Positions 40,918-49,746 are shown, numbered from the stretch's first letter. The stretch is DNA of 64,000 nucleotides from Streptomyces flavofungini (GCF_014650815.1 NZ_BMVR01000006.1:425912-489911); one strand, 5' to 3'. The notes: generated by a model from the letters alone, not told the origin. A program made the numbers and translations.

Positions 40918-41892
40918 TTACGGCAGGTGGACCTTGACCTCGGCCGCGGCCTCGTCGCCGTACTGCTTGGTGAAGCGCTCCATGAACTGGACGCGGTGCA
41001 GCTCGTACTCCTGGGTGCCGGTCGTCTCGATCACCAGGGTGGCGAGCATGCAGCCGACCTGGGCGGCGCGCTCGTGCGAGACGCCCCAGGCCAGGCCGGA
41101 GAGGAACCCGGCGCGGAAGGCGTCGCCGACGCCCGTCGGGTCGGCCTTGGCCTTCTCCTCGGGCACGCCGACCTCGACCGGGTCCTTGCCGACGGCCTCG
41201 ATGCGCACGCCGTTCGCGCCGAGGGTGGTCACGCGGTGGCCGACCTTGCCGAGGATCTCGGCGTCGGTCCAGCCGGTCTTGGACTCGATGAGCCCCTTCT
41301 CGTACTCGTTGGAGAAGAGGTAGGTCGCGCCCTCCAGGAGGGTGCGGATGTCGTCGCCGCTCATGCGGGCGATCTGCTGGGAGAAGTCCGCGGCGAAGGG
41401 GATGTCGCGGGTGCGGCACTCCTCCGTGTGGCGGAGCATCGCCTCCGGGTCGTCGGCGCCGATCAGGACCAGGTCCAGGCCGCCGACGCGGTCGGCGACC
41501 GTCTTGAGCTCGATGAGGCGGGCCTCGCTCATCGCGCCGGTGTAGAAGGAGCCGATCTGGTTGTGGTCGGCGTCCGTGGTGCACACGAAGCGGGCGGTGT
41601 GCAGGGTCTCGGAGATACGGACCGAGGCGGTGTCCACCCCGTGCCGGTCGAGCCAGGCGCGGTACTCGTCGAAGTCGGCGCCGGCGGCGCCGACGATGAC
41701 GGGGCCGGTGCCGAGCTGGCCCATACCGAAGCAGATGTTCGCGGCGACGCCGCCGCGGCGGACGTCTAGGGCATCGACCAGGAAGGAGAGGGAGACCGTG
41801 TGCAGCTGATCCGCGACCAGCTGGTCGGCGAAGCGGCCGGGGAAGGTCATGAGGTGGTCGGTGGCGATGGAGCCGGTGACTGCGATTCGCAC
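40918..41892 (-). CDS. adoK: Adenosine kinase, PfkB family (AdoK-like)
   Basis: Phosphorylates adenosine to AMP in purine salvage. The 324-residue protein starts VTGSIATDHLMTFPGRF and continues FLVDALDVRRGGVAANICF; both segments closely match mycobacterial AdoK, a bacterial enzyme nearer to ribokinase than to human adenosine kinase. The anion hole and catalytic Asp are in DPTGVGDAFRAGF. In Mycobacterium adoK also lies near ctaC, supporting orthology. GGAG nine bases before the GTG (41892) is a good ribosome site. Another sugar or nucleoside substrate cannot be excluded without assay. Confidence 0.88.
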   Translation of the reverse strand: MRIAVTGSIATDHLMTFPGRFADQLVADQLHTVSLSFLVDALDVRRGGVAANICFGMGQLGTGPVIVGAAGADFDEYRAWLDRHGVDTASVRISETLHTARFVCTTDADHNQIGSFYTGAMSEARLIELKTVADRVGGLDLVLIGADDPEAMLRHTEECRTRDIPFAADFSQQIARMSGDDIRTLLEGATYLFSNEYEKGLIESKTGWTDAEILGKVGHRVTTLGANGVRIEAVGKDPVEVGVPEEKAKADPTGVGDAFRAGFLSGLAWGVSHERAAQVGCMLATLVIETTGTQEYELHRVQFMERFTKQYGDEAAAEVKVHLP

Positions 41893-41957
41893 GGCTGAAA
41901 GCTCCTGCGGCGAGGCGAGGGGTTGACGGTTAACGCTATCCGGTCGAACACCCATCA

Positions 41958-41986
41958 TTGAACTGGCCAAAAATACCCAATAGTAG
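41958..41986 (+). promoter_or_regulatory. Candidate sigma-70 promoter for the 75-residue gene
   Basis: -35 TTGAAC (41958-41963), 17-base spacer, -10 TAGTAG (41981-41986). Transcription would start near 41993, about 33 bases before the ATG at 42026. The patch 41950-42000 is clearly A/T-richer than its surroundings. Confidence 0.5.
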
Positions 41987-42025
41987 GTCTTTCTTCTTCG
42001 ACGTAGCGGTGCATACGGTTCCGGT

Positions 42026-42253
42026 ATGGCCGTCATCGCGAAGAACAGCGCCCCGCAGCACTCCGCCGAAGCCCCGGAGGCGCCGCGCGCCGAGACCCTG
42101 GAAACGCTGCGTGGCGACTGTGCCCGCATGGCCCCGCATTGGGTGGTGCCCGCCGTGGCGGCCGCGCCGGTACCGCCGTCGCTGATCCACGGGGTCACGG
42201 TCCCGGCCGCGTCCGCCCGCGTCATCGACGGCATGTCGGAGTACGGGAACTGA
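42026..42253 (+). CDS. Conserved-looking small protein, function unknown
   Basis: Protein of 75 residues with strongly Streptomyces-like codon use (nearly all third positions G/C), a candidate promoter just upstream, and no antisense gene. No domain is recognised. The N-terminal 35 residues are helical in composition (APEAPRAETLETLRGDCARMAP), the rest is Ala/Pro/Val rich, ending ARVIDGMSEYGN. No clear ribosome site is seen. Cytosolic; no signal peptide. Function unknown. It is divergent from adenosine kinase. Confidence 0.6.
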   Translation: MAVIAKNSAPQHSAEAPEAPRAETLETLRGDCARMAPHWVVPAVAAAPVPPSLIHGVTVPAASARVIDGMSEYGN

Positions 42254-42428
42254 CACCGGAGCACGGGAGCTGACACCGGCCGCGCCGCCCGGCGCACGCT
42301 GAGGGAACCGCACGCTCCCCCGCCGCGTCCCACCGCTGTCCCCCTCGGAGGGGATGCGATGTACGCCGAAACCTCATGGGTGGGGTTTCTGCGACCAGGG
42401 ACGGCTTGGCGTTCGAAGGAGCGATGCG

Positions 42429-44075
42429 GTGAGCAGCGAGCAGACGCAGGACGGACAACGGCGGCGGTCACCGCTGCTGGTCGCCTCGGTCGCGGCCGCG
42501 GTGCTGCTCGCGGGCGGCGGCGGGGCGTATCTGGCGACGGTGTCGTCCGACGACGGGGGCCGCGACGCGGCGACGGACGACGGCGGCGCGCCGCCCCCGC
42601 TCACCCTCGACGCGTACACGGGCGACCGCGACGGCCGGTCCAGCCAGGGCCCGGACGGGAGCACCGAAGGCATCGCGCCCGGCGAGCCCGACCCGAACGG
42701 CGCGACGTACCGGGCCGTGGGCGAGCTGCCCGACGGGCCGGACTCGGCGGCCGTGCGCCACGTGCGCGACGACGTCCCCCGGGACCGGGTGACTCGTCTC
42801 GCGAAGGCCCTGGGCGTCTCCGGCACCCCGGTGCTCCGCGACAGCGCCTGGTGGATCGGGCCGACGAACGACGGCGCGGGCCCCTCGCTGCGGGTGAGCA
42901 AGGCGGCGCCGGGCACCTGGACGTACACCCGGCACGCGACGCCGGGCGGCGACAACTGCCTGAAGGGCAAGCGGTGTCCGGGCACGGGGACGGGCCCCGA
43001 TGCGGGTACGGGCACCGGTGCCGCCGAGCGCCGTCCGGCCGACGACTCCGGTGGCGCCGTCAGCGAGGCCGCCGCGAAGAAGGCCGCCACCCCCGTCCTG
43101 AAGGCCGTCGGCCTGGACGACGCCAAGCTCGACGCGCGCCAACTCATGGGCGCGGTACGGGTGGTGAACGCCGACCCCGAGGTGGGCGGCCTGCCGACGT
43201 ACGGCTGGTCGACGGGTGTCCAGGTCGGCGCGGACGGCCAAGTGGTCGGCGGCAGCGGGCACTTGACCGAGCCGGAGCAGGGGGCGACATACCCCGTCGT
43301 GGGTGCGGGCAAGACGCTCGACCTGCTGAACAAGTCCGGTCGGGGCGACGGGCGCGGGGGCATCGGCGGCTGCGCGCGGCCGGTGCCGCACGGGGACGAG
43401 GGCAAGGCGCCGCAGGGGCGGGGTGCGGACGGCGTGGCGCCGGGCGAACCGGCCCCGGGCAAGGTGGCCCCGGGCAAGGTGGCCCCGGGTGAGCCCGCCC
43501 CCGGCAAGAACGTCCCGTGTCCGCCCGCCTCCAAGCCGCCGACGCCGCAGCCGATCGCGGTCGAGGACGCCGAGTTCGGGCTCGCGGCGCAGTTCGTGGA
43601 CGGACGGACCGCGCTGGTGCCGTCGTGGCTGTTCCAGGTGAAGCCCGCGGGCGCGCCGGAGGCCTACACGGTGACGCACCCCGCGGTGGACCCGAAGTAT
43701 CTGCGGGCGCCGGGTGAGTCCGGCACCGTCGGCCCGTCGCAGGGGCCGACCGTCCGGCCCGGCGATCCGGACACCCGTACCGAGGACGTGAAGGTCGAGG
43801 GCTACAGCACGGCGGGGCGGACCCTGACCCTGCACTTCACGGACGGCGTGTGCAGCACGTTCGCGGCCTCGGCGGACGAGCGCGACGGGCAGGTGGCCGT
43901 GAAGGTGACCTCGACCACGAAGAAGGGCACGGTGTGCGTCGCCATGGCGCAGTCCTACGTCCTGTCGGTGAAGCTGGACGCGCCGCTCGGCGACCGGAAG
44001 GTCGTGTCCGAGGGCGGCCGGGCGGTGCCGCGCGACGACGGCACGCGCGAGGGGACTCCGGCGCCCCGGACGTAG
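42429..44075 (+). CDS. Membrane-anchored extracytoplasmic protein, function unknown
   Basis: Protein of 548 residues. One hydrophobic segment (about 15-37, LLVASVAAAVLLAGGGGAYLA) anchors it, with the rest outside. Two globular parts (about 85-180 and 210-310) flank low-complexity segments. A proline/glycine repeat (GEPAPGKVAPGKVAPGEPAPGK) lies near 355-375 next to paired cysteines (CARPVPH, VPCPPAS). A C-terminal beta-rich domain follows (about 385-530). The GTG at 42429 has AAGGAG eight bases upstream. It seems a structural or binding protein of the envelope. A strong two-way terminator follows. Confidence 0.8.
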   Translation: MSSEQTQDGQRRRSPLLVASVAAAVLLAGGGGAYLATVSSDDGGRDAATDDGGAPPPLTLDAYTGDRDGRSSQGPDGSTEGIAPGEPDPNGATYRAVGELPDGPDSAAVRHVRDDVPRDRVTRLAKALGVSGTPVLRDSAWWIGPTNDGAGPSLRVSKAAPGTWTYTRHATPGGDNCLKGKRCPGTGTGPDAGTGTGAAERRPADDSGGAVSEAAAKKAATPVLKAVGLDDAKLDARQLMGAVRVVNADPEVGGLPTYGWSTGVQVGADGQVVGGSGHLTEPEQGATYPVVGAGKTLDLLNKSGRGDGRGGIGGCARPVPHGDEGKAPQGRGADGVAPGEPAPGKVAPGKVAPGEPAPGKNVPCPPASKPPTPQPIAVEDAEFGLAAQFVDGRTALVPSWLFQVKPAGAPEAYTVTHPAVDPKYLRAPGESGTVGPSQGPTVRPGDPDTRTEDVKVEGYSTAGRTLTLHFTDGVCSTFAASADERDGQVAVKVTSTTKKGTVCVAMAQSYVLSVKLDAPLGDRKVVSEGGRAVPRDDGTREGTPAPRT

Positions 44076-44093
44076 CGCCCGCGCCGGGCACGA

Positions 44094-44133
44094 CGAAGGC
44101 GGCGGCTCCCGTTGGGGGGAGCCGCCGCCTTCG
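44094..44133. terminator. Strong bidirectional terminator
   Basis: Perfect 17-pair stem CGAAGGCGGCGGCTCCC / GGGAGCCGCCGCCTTCG with a 6-base loop, between the convergent stops at 44075 and 44180. Confidence 0.88.
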
Positions 44134-44179
44134 TACGCGTCGCCTGGTCGCCGCTCGCGCGGAGCGGGCGCGGACCGGC

Positions 44180-44536
44180 TTAGCTGAACGAGTCGCCGCA
44201 GGCGCAGGAGCCGGTGGCGTTCGGGTTGTCGATCGTGAAGCCCTGCTTCTCGATGGTGTCGACGAAGTCGATCGAGGCACCGCCCAGGTACGGCGCGCTC
44301 ATGCGGTCGGTGACGACCTTCACGGTGCCGAACTCCTTGACGACGTCGCCGTCGAGCGAGCGCTCGTCGAAGAAGAGCTGGTACCGCAGGCCCGAGCAGC
44401 CACCGGGCTGAACGGCCACGCGCAGCGCCAGATCGTCCCGGCCTTCCTGGTCAAGGAGGGCCTTGACCTTGTCCGCGGCGGCGTCGGACAGGAGGATGCC
44501 GTCGCTCACGGTGGTGGTCTCGTCCGATACGGACAT
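44180..44536 (-). CDS. erpA: A-type iron-sulfur carrier (HesB/ErpA family)
   Basis: Receives and delivers Fe-S clusters to target enzymes. The 118-residue protein has the three conserved cysteines in GGCSGLRYQL and GSCACGDSFS, near residues 47, 111 and 113. The N-terminal 12 residues are extra. GGGAGAAG lies before the ATG at 44536. It is divergent from nadA, whose product is a 4Fe-4S enzyme and a likely client; the Rieske protein is another. The family includes IscA, SufA and ErpA, so the name is by usual actinobacterial practice. Confidence 0.92.
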   Translation of the reverse strand: MSVSDETTTVSDGILLSDAAADKVKALLDQEGRDDLALRVAVQPGGCSGLRYQLFFDERSLDGDVVKEFGTVKVVTDRMSAPYLGGASIDFVDTIEKQGFTIDNPNATGSCACGDSFS

Positions 44537-44661
44537 CTGCTTCTCTCCCGGGTTGTACGGAGACTGCTTGCCGACGGTTGCAACCGGCGGAGCCGCGTGT
44601 TCATTCCCATGCTCGCACACGGGCCTCCACGGGGGATGCGTCACATCGACACTATGGCCAT

Positions 44662-44708
44662 CGTCAAACTGACGTGAAGCAGTTATGATAGATAGCGTCA
44701 ATTCGACG
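44662..44708. promoter_or_regulatory. Paired inverted repeats around the nadA -10 region
   Basis: CGTCA-AAC-TGACG at 44662-44674 and CGTC-AATTC-GACG at 44696-44708 flank TATGAT (44684-44689), a possible -10 for nadA. Their centres are 34 bases apart, about three helical turns. They lie in the 253-base erpA-nadA divergent gap. This fits cooperative repressor binding; the regulator is unknown. Confidence 0.45.
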
Positions 44709-44789
44709 AAAAGGATTCGTGGCGCCGGCCTCCGGCCCACTCCGAACGCGGCCCCGGCCGCGTTCGTCACAGAAGAAAGGGTGTGTGTC

Positions 44790-46007
44790 GTGACCACCGC
44801 CCAGCCCACCGTGGACCGCGCCGAGCTCGACGTACAGCCGACCCCGCTCGCCCTGCTGCTGCTCGGCCGCGAGGCCGACCCGCGCAGCGAGCGCGGCGTG
44901 GAGTGCCCCGGCGACCTGCCCTCGCCCTCGGACCCCGGCCTGGTGGAGCGCGCCCGCGCCGCCAAGGAGCGGCTCGGCGACAAGGTCTTCGTGCTCGGCC
45001 ACCACTACCAGCGCGACGAGGTCATCCAGTTCGCCGACGTCACCGGCGACTCCTTCAAGCTGGCCCGGGACGCGGCCGCCCGCCCGGAGGCCGAGTACAT
45101 CGTCTTCTGCGGTGTGCACTTCATGGCCGAGTCCGCGGACATCCTGACCGGCGACGACCAGAAGGTCGTGCTCCCGGACCTGGCCGCGGGCTGCTCGATG
45201 GCCGACATGGCGACGGCCGAGCAGGTCGCCGAGTGCTGGGACGTGCTGACCGAGGCCGGCATCGCCGAGCAGGTGATCCCCGTCTCCTACATGAACTCCT
45301 CCGCCGACATCAAGGCGTTCACGGGCAAGCACGGCGGCACGATCTGTACGTCGTCGAACGCGAAGCGGGCCCTGGAGTGGGCCTTCGAGCAGGTCGACGC
45401 CAGCACCGGCAAGGTCCTGTTCCTGCCCGACCAGCACCTCGGCCGCAACACCGCCGTGCGCGACATGGGCATGTCCCTGGAGGACTGCGTCGTCTACAAC
45501 CCGCACAAGCCGAACGGCGGGCTGACCGCCGAGCAGCTGCGGAACGCGAAGATGATCCTGTGGCGCGGGCACTGCTCGGTGCACGGGCGCTTCTCGCTGG
45601 AGTCGGTCGAGGACGTACGGGCCCGCATCCCCGGCGTGAACGTGCTCGTCCACCCCGAGTGCAAGCACGAGGTCGTGGCCGCGGCGGACTACGTGGGCTC
45701 GACCGAGCACATCATCCAGACCCTGGAGGCGGCCCCGGCCGGCTCGAAGTGGGCGATAGGCACCGAGCTGAACCTCGTCCGGCGCCTGGCGAACCGCTTC
45801 GCCGCCGAGGAGGCCGGGGGCAAGGAGATCGTGTTCCTCGACAAGACGGTCTGCTTCTGCTCGACCATGAACCGCATCGACCTGCCGCACCTGGTGTGGA
45901 CCCTGGAGTCCCTCGCCGACGGCAAGCTCGTCAACCGCATCGAAGTCGACCGCGAGACCGAGCAGTTCGCGAAGCTCGCCCTGGAGCGGATGCTGGCGCT
46001 GCCGTAG
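44790..46007 (+). CDS. nadA: Quinolinate synthase
   Basis: Condenses iminoaspartate with dihydroxyacetone phosphate to quinolinate in NAD synthesis, using a 4Fe-4S cluster. The 405-residue protein is the long form. Motifs: LGHHYQRDEVIQFAD, FCGVHFMAESADIL (first cluster Cys), CSMADMATAEQ, CTSSNA, FLPDQHLGRNTA, HPECKHEV, and TVCFCSTMNRIDL near the C-terminus. The GTG start has AAAGGG eight bases before it; several GTGs cluster there. NadB and NadC are not in the window. A perfect hairpin after the stop terminates transcription. Confidence 0.97.
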   Translation: MTTAQPTVDRAELDVQPTPLALLLLGREADPRSERGVECPGDLPSPSDPGLVERARAAKERLGDKVFVLGHHYQRDEVIQFADVTGDSFKLARDAAARPEAEYIVFCGVHFMAESADILTGDDQKVVLPDLAAGCSMADMATAEQVAECWDVLTEAGIAEQVIPVSYMNSSADIKAFTGKHGGTICTSSNAKRALEWAFEQVDASTGKVLFLPDQHLGRNTAVRDMGMSLEDCVVYNPHKPNGGLTAEQLRNAKMILWRGHCSVHGRFSLESVEDVRARIPGVNVLVHPECKHEVVAAADYVGSTEHIIQTLEAAPAGSKWAIGTELNLVRRLANRFAAEEAGGKEIVFLDKTVCFCSTMNRIDLPHLVWTLESLADGKLVNRIEVDRETEQFAKLALERMLALP

Positions 46008-46079
46008 CCCGCAGCCAGGGGCCGCGTCCGTTCCACGGCCCCTTTCAGCTCCGCCCAGAAGAAGCTGTCTAGTTCCACC

Positions 46080-46117
46080 CGGTAAGGGGCGTCCGCAATT
46101 GCGGACGCCCCTTACCG
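46080..46117 (+). terminator. nadA terminator
   Basis: Perfect palindrome of 38 bases: arms CGGTAAGGGGCGTCCGC and its complement around AATT. It is 73 bases past the nadA stop and followed by CGTTCTATCG. Confidence 0.85.
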
Positions 46118-46394
46118 CGTTCTATCGTTCACCGCGTCCAGCGGCCGCTCCAGCGCCTCCCGCGCTCGGTGAGCGCCCCGCCCGGCGTGCGGCGTTCCCG
46201 ATCAGGGCCCCTGCCCGATCCGCCCGCGAAGCCGGACTCACCCTCGTGGCACCCGGCCGTCGTCCGGGCCCTTCCCGCGCTCCAGCAGCCCGCCACCGGC
46301 GCGGCCGTAGCGCACCCTCTCCCCTCCCTTCGCACGACGGCGACCGCCACGGCCGCCGCGCCCCTGCCCCTACCTGCCGAAGGGTTCCTTCGCC
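46118..46394 (+). other. Non-coding gap before the MFS exporter gene
   Basis: About 280 bases of proline/arginine-coding-like high-GC sequence with open frames on both strands but no consistent codon pattern or ribosome site. No promoter could be recognised. GAAGGGTTCCTTC just before the exporter start is a small palindrome that includes its ribosome site. Confidence 0.4.
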
Positions 46395-47597
46395 ATGCCC
46401 TCGCTCACCGCGGCGCTCGCGCTGCTGTCCTTCGTCGGTCCGCTGTCGACCGACATGTATCTGCCCGCCTTTCCGCGCATGGCCGAGGAGTTCGGCACGG
46501 ACGCGTCCGGGGTGCAGCTCACGCTCACCGCGTTCCTGGTCGGGATGACGGTCGGGCATCTGGTGTTCGGGGCGCTCTCCGACCGGTACGGGCGGCGCGG
46601 GCCGCTGCTCGTGGGGGCCTTCGGGTGCGCGCTGGGCACCGCCCTGTGCGCGGTGGCGCCGTCCCTGGGGTGTCTGGTGGCGCTGCGGTTCGTGACCGGG
46701 TTCAGCGGGGCCGCCGGGGTCGTGATCAGCCGGGCCGTGGTGACCGATGTGGTCCAAGGGGCCGCGGCGGCGCGGATGTTCGGGATCCTGATGACCCTCG
46801 CCGGCATGGCTCCGGTCCTCGCGCCGCTCGCGGGCGGCGCCGTGATCGGGGTCGGCGGCTGGCGCGGGGTGTTCTGGGTGCTCGCCGGGGTCGCCCTGGT
46901 GGTGGCGCTCGGCGTGCTGGTGGCGGTGCCGGAGAGCCTGCCCGGGGAGCGACGCCGGGCGGGCGGCGCGGGGCGGCTCGCCGCCTCGGTGCGCGCGGTC
47001 GTGGGCGACCGGGCGTACGTCGGGTACACCCTCGCCTTCACCTTCGGCTTCGGGATGCTCTTCTGCTACGTCGCCGGGTCGCCGTTCCTGCTCCAGAACG
47101 CCCTCGGGCTGAGCGTCGGCGTCTCATCGGTGGCGTTCTCCGGCGGGGCCGTGGTGGCGACGCTGTCCAGCGCGGTGGGGGCCCGTCTGGTCGGGCGGGT
47201 CACCCCCGAAGTCCTGCTGCGCACCGGGCTTCTGGCCATGCTCGCCGGTACGGGCACGCTGCTCACCGTGAGCGTGGCCGGGGTGCTCGGCACGGGGGTC
47301 TGCCTGGCGCTGATGGCGGTGGTGTGCGGCGGGTTCGGGCTCGTGGTCGCGAACGCGGCGGCGCTGGCGATCGCCCGGGTGCCGGGGGCGTCCGGCACCG
47401 GTTCCGCGCTCCTCGGCACGGCCCAGAGCGCGCTCGGCGCGGTGGTGGCGCCGCTGGTCGGCCTCGGCGGCGAGCACACGGCGGTGCCGCTGTTCGTGGG
47501 GATGACGGTGTGCAGCGGGCTTGCGGTGGCGGCGCTGCGGCTGACCCGGGGGGCGGCGGTGGCGCGGGCGCGCGAGGGCGCGGAAGCGGGCGGGTGA
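46395..47597 (+). CDS. MFS drug exporter, Bcr/CflA family
   Basis: Twelve-helix transporter of 400 residues expected to expel small molecules by proton antiport. The first helix has SFVGPLSTDMYLPAFPRMA, the hallmark of the Bcr/CflA group, and the loop after helix two has the MFS motif GALSDRYGRRGPLL. Motif C-like glycines (GMAPVLAPLAGG) in helix five also mark an antiporter. The gene stands alone, convergent with the regulator at 47642. The substrate is unknown; members export bicyclomycin, chloramphenicol or sulfonamides. Confidence 0.9.
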   Translation: MPSLTAALALLSFVGPLSTDMYLPAFPRMAEEFGTDASGVQLTLTAFLVGMTVGHLVFGALSDRYGRRGPLLVGAFGCALGTALCAVAPSLGCLVALRFVTGFSGAAGVVISRAVVTDVVQGAAAARMFGILMTLAGMAPVLAPLAGGAVIGVGGWRGVFWVLAGVALVVALGVLVAVPESLPGERRRAGGAGRLAASVRAVVGDRAYVGYTLAFTFGFGMLFCYVAGSPFLLQNALGLSVGVSSVAFSGGAVVATLSSAVGARLVGRVTPEVLLRTGLLAMLAGTGTLLTVSVAGVLGTGVCLALMAVVCGGFGLVVANAAALAIARVPGASGTGSALLGTAQSALGAVVAPLVGLGGEHTAVPLFVGMTVCSGLAVAALRLTRGAAVARAREGAEAGG

Positions 47598-47641
47598 CGT
47601 GCCTGGCCGCGGCACGCACCCCGAGGTCGCACCGGCCCCGG

Positions 47642-48322
47642 TCAGTCGCCCCGCGGCCGCACGAGCCCCGACTCATAGGCGATGACGACGAGTTGGGCGC
47701 GGTCGCGGGCGCCGAGCTTGGCCATCGCACGGTTCACATGGGTCTTCACCGTGAGCGGACTGACCTCCAGGCGTTCGGCGATCTCGTCGTTCGAGTGGCC
47801 GCCCGCTACCTGCACCAGGACCTCCCGCTCCCGTCCGGTGAGCGCGTCCAGGCGCTCGCTGCGGGCGGGCGCGTCGCCGTCGGGACCGTCGCCCTGCGCG
47901 AGGAACCGAGCGATGAGGCCCTTCGTCGCCGCGGGCGAGAGCAGCGCCTCGCCCGCCGCCGCGATCCGGATGGCGCCGAGCAGTTCGTCCGGCTCCGCGC
48001 CCTTGCCCAGGAAGCCCGAGGCCCCCGCCCGCAGCGACTGCACGACGTACTCGTCGACCTCGAAGGTGGTCAGCATCACCACACGTACGTGGGACATCGC
48101 CGGGTCGTCGCTGATCATCCGGGTCGCGGCCAGGCCGTCGGTGCCGGGCATCCGGATGTCCATCAGGACGACGTCGGCCGACTGGGCCTTCGCGAGCCGC
48201 ACCGCCTGCGCGCCGTCGGAGGCCTCGCCGACGACCTCCATGTCGGGCTCGGAGTCGACGAGGACCTTGAACGCGCTGCGCAACAGCGCCTGGTCATCGG
48301 CGAGCAGCACCCGGATCGTCAC
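47642..48322 (-). CDS. NarL/LuxR-family response regulator
   Basis: Regulator of 226 residues. Receiver: VLLADDQALLR (acidic pair), phosphoacceptor Asp in VVLMDIRMPGTDG, VVMLTTF and GFLGKGAEP with the conserved Lys. The C-terminal LuxR domain has LTGREREVLVQVAGGHSNDEIAERL and VSPLTVKTHVNRAMAKLGARDR. The GTG start lies in the GTGA at the end of the kinase gene, so the pair is translated together; AGGGAGGG also precedes it. The target genes are not visible here, but direct repeats at 49702-49746 upstream of the kinase are candidates. Confidence 0.95.
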   Translation of the reverse strand: MTIRVLLADDQALLRSAFKVLVDSEPDMEVVGEASDGAQAVRLAKAQSADVVLMDIRMPGTDGLAATRMISDDPAMSHVRVVMLTTFEVDEYVVQSLRAGASGFLGKGAEPDELLGAIRIAAAGEALLSPAATKGLIARFLAQGDGPDGDAPARSERLDALTGREREVLVQVAGGHSNDEIAERLEVSPLTVKTHVNRAMAKLGARDRAQLVVIAYESGLVRPRGD

Positions 48323-49575
48323 GCGGTAGTCCCTCCCTTGACCGGGGTCTGACCCCGGTCGCCCTGTTTCGCGGTCGTGACCGGAAGGATCGCATGTACC
48401 CGGAAACCACCTCCGTAGCGGGGCCCCGCGCTGCACCTCCCGCCGAGGGCACTGACGCGCTCGCGCATGCCGAGCAGCCCGTGCCCGCCGCCGCGGTCCG
48501 GGTCGTCGGGGGCCTGGGCGTCCTCACCGGCGCCGTCGTCCAGGACGGTGACCTCCAGGTTCGGCCCCACGCGCACGACGCTGACCTCCGCCTTGGCGTG
48601 CTCCCCCGCGTGCTTCTGCACATTGGTGAGGGCTTCCTGGATGATGCGGTACGCGGCCAGGTCGACGGCGGCCGGGGGCGTCAGGCCGGCGTCGCCGCGG
48701 GCCACGTCCACGGGCAGGCCCGCGTTGCGGAAGGTGTCGACAAGGTCGTCGAGACGGCCGAGGCCCGGCGCCGGTTCGGTGGGGGCCTCCGGGTCGCCGG
48801 TCTGGCGCAACAGGCCGACGGTGGCGCGCAGTTCGCCGAGCGCGGAGCGGCTGGCGTCGCGGACGTGGGCGAGGGCCTCCTTGGCCTGGTCGGGTCGCTT
48901 GTCCATGACGTGGGCGGCGACCCCGGCCTGCACGTTGACCAGGGCGATGTGGTGGGCGACCACGTCGTGCAGATCGCGGGCGATGCGCAGCCGCTCCTCG
49001 GCCACCCGGCGCCGGGCCTCCTCCTCGCGGGTGCGTTCCGCGCGCTCGGCCCGCTCCCTGATGGCGTCGACGAAGGCGCGGCGGCTGCGGACGGCGTCAC
49101 CGGCGGCCGCGGCCATGCCGGTCCAGGCGAAGATGCCGAGGTTCTCCTGCGCGTACCAGGGCAGCGGGCCCGCCAGCATGGCGACGGCGGTCAGGCCCGT
49201 CATGGTGACCAGGCCGATGCGCCAGGTGGTGGGGCGGTTGGTGGTGGCGGCGACGGTGTACATGGCGATGACGGCGCACATCACGACCGGGGCGCGGGGG
49301 CCGCTGGTCACCAGTTCCACGATGGAGAAGCCGCAGCTGGCCGCGAGCACGGTCCAGGGGGCGCGGCGGCGGAAGACCAGGGTGGCGGCGCCGAGGCCCA
49401 TGAGGGTCAGGCTCAGATCGCCCGGGGCGTGGACGTTCCAGGTGGAGCCGCCTTCCCCGTACGGCTCCGCGAAGGAGCCGATGACCATGCAGACGAGGGC
49501 GACGGCGGCGAGGAGCGCATCGACGGCCAACGGGTGCGTTCTGGCCCAGCCGCGGCACCGTTCAAAGTTGGTCAC
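48319..49575 (-). CDS. NarL-type sensor histidine kinase
   Basis: Membrane kinase of 418 residues. Several hydrophobic segments (about 17-165) form the sensor, with little extracellular sequence, so it may sense within the membrane. HisKA_3 box IARDLHDVVAHHIALVNVQ has the phosphoacceptor His. The ATPase domain has EALTNVQKHAG and LDDGAG, then GGHGLLGMRERV. A coiled segment rich in R/E (RERAERAERTREEEARRRVAEE) links the parts. The GTG start is at the end of a 202-base gap that contains repeats but no gene. It is coupled to the regulator that follows. Confidence 0.93.
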   Translation of the reverse strand: MTNFERCRGWARTHPLAVDALLAAVALVCMVIGSFAEPYGEGGSTWNVHAPGDLSLTLMGLGAATLVFRRRAPWTVLAASCGFSIVELVTSGPRAPVVMCAVIAMYTVAATTNRPTTWRIGLVTMTGLTAVAMLAGPLPWYAQENLGIFAWTGMAAAAGDAVRSRRAFVDAIRERAERAERTREEEARRRVAEERLRIARDLHDVVAHHIALVNVQAGVAAHVMDKRPDQAKEALAHVRDASRSALGELRATVGLLRQTGDPEAPTEPAPGLGRLDDLVDTFRNAGLPVDVARGDAGLTPPAAVDLAAYRIIQEALTNVQKHAGEHAKAEVSVVRVGPNLEVTVLDDGAGEDAQAPDDPDRGGGHGLLGMRERVSALGGRCSAGPRYGGGFRVHAILPVTTAKQGDRGQTPVKGGTTA

Positions 49576-49701
49576 GTACTAAACGGTACGGGCCCGCTCA
49601 GACGGAGGGAACGGAAAGGGGGTTCCCTGGACCGGCGTTGACGCGGGCCCTTGACGCGCCTGGGCCGGACGCGGCGGGGCACGACACACAAGCCCCCAGA
49701 C

Positions 49702-49746
49702 CAGCACTCGCCCAGCACTCGCCCGGCCGTCGACGAGCACTCGCCC
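49702..49746. repeat. Three direct repeats at 11- and 22-bp spacing
   Basis: CAGCACTCGCCC at 49702 and 49713, and GAGCACTCGCCC at 49735. Start-to-start distances are 11 and 22 bases, so the copies lie on one face of the helix. They stand about 130-170 bases upstream of the minus-strand sensor kinase gene and just downstream of the pspAA stop. An operator is possible. The surrounding 49576-49777 holds nothing else recognisable. Confidence 0.5.
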
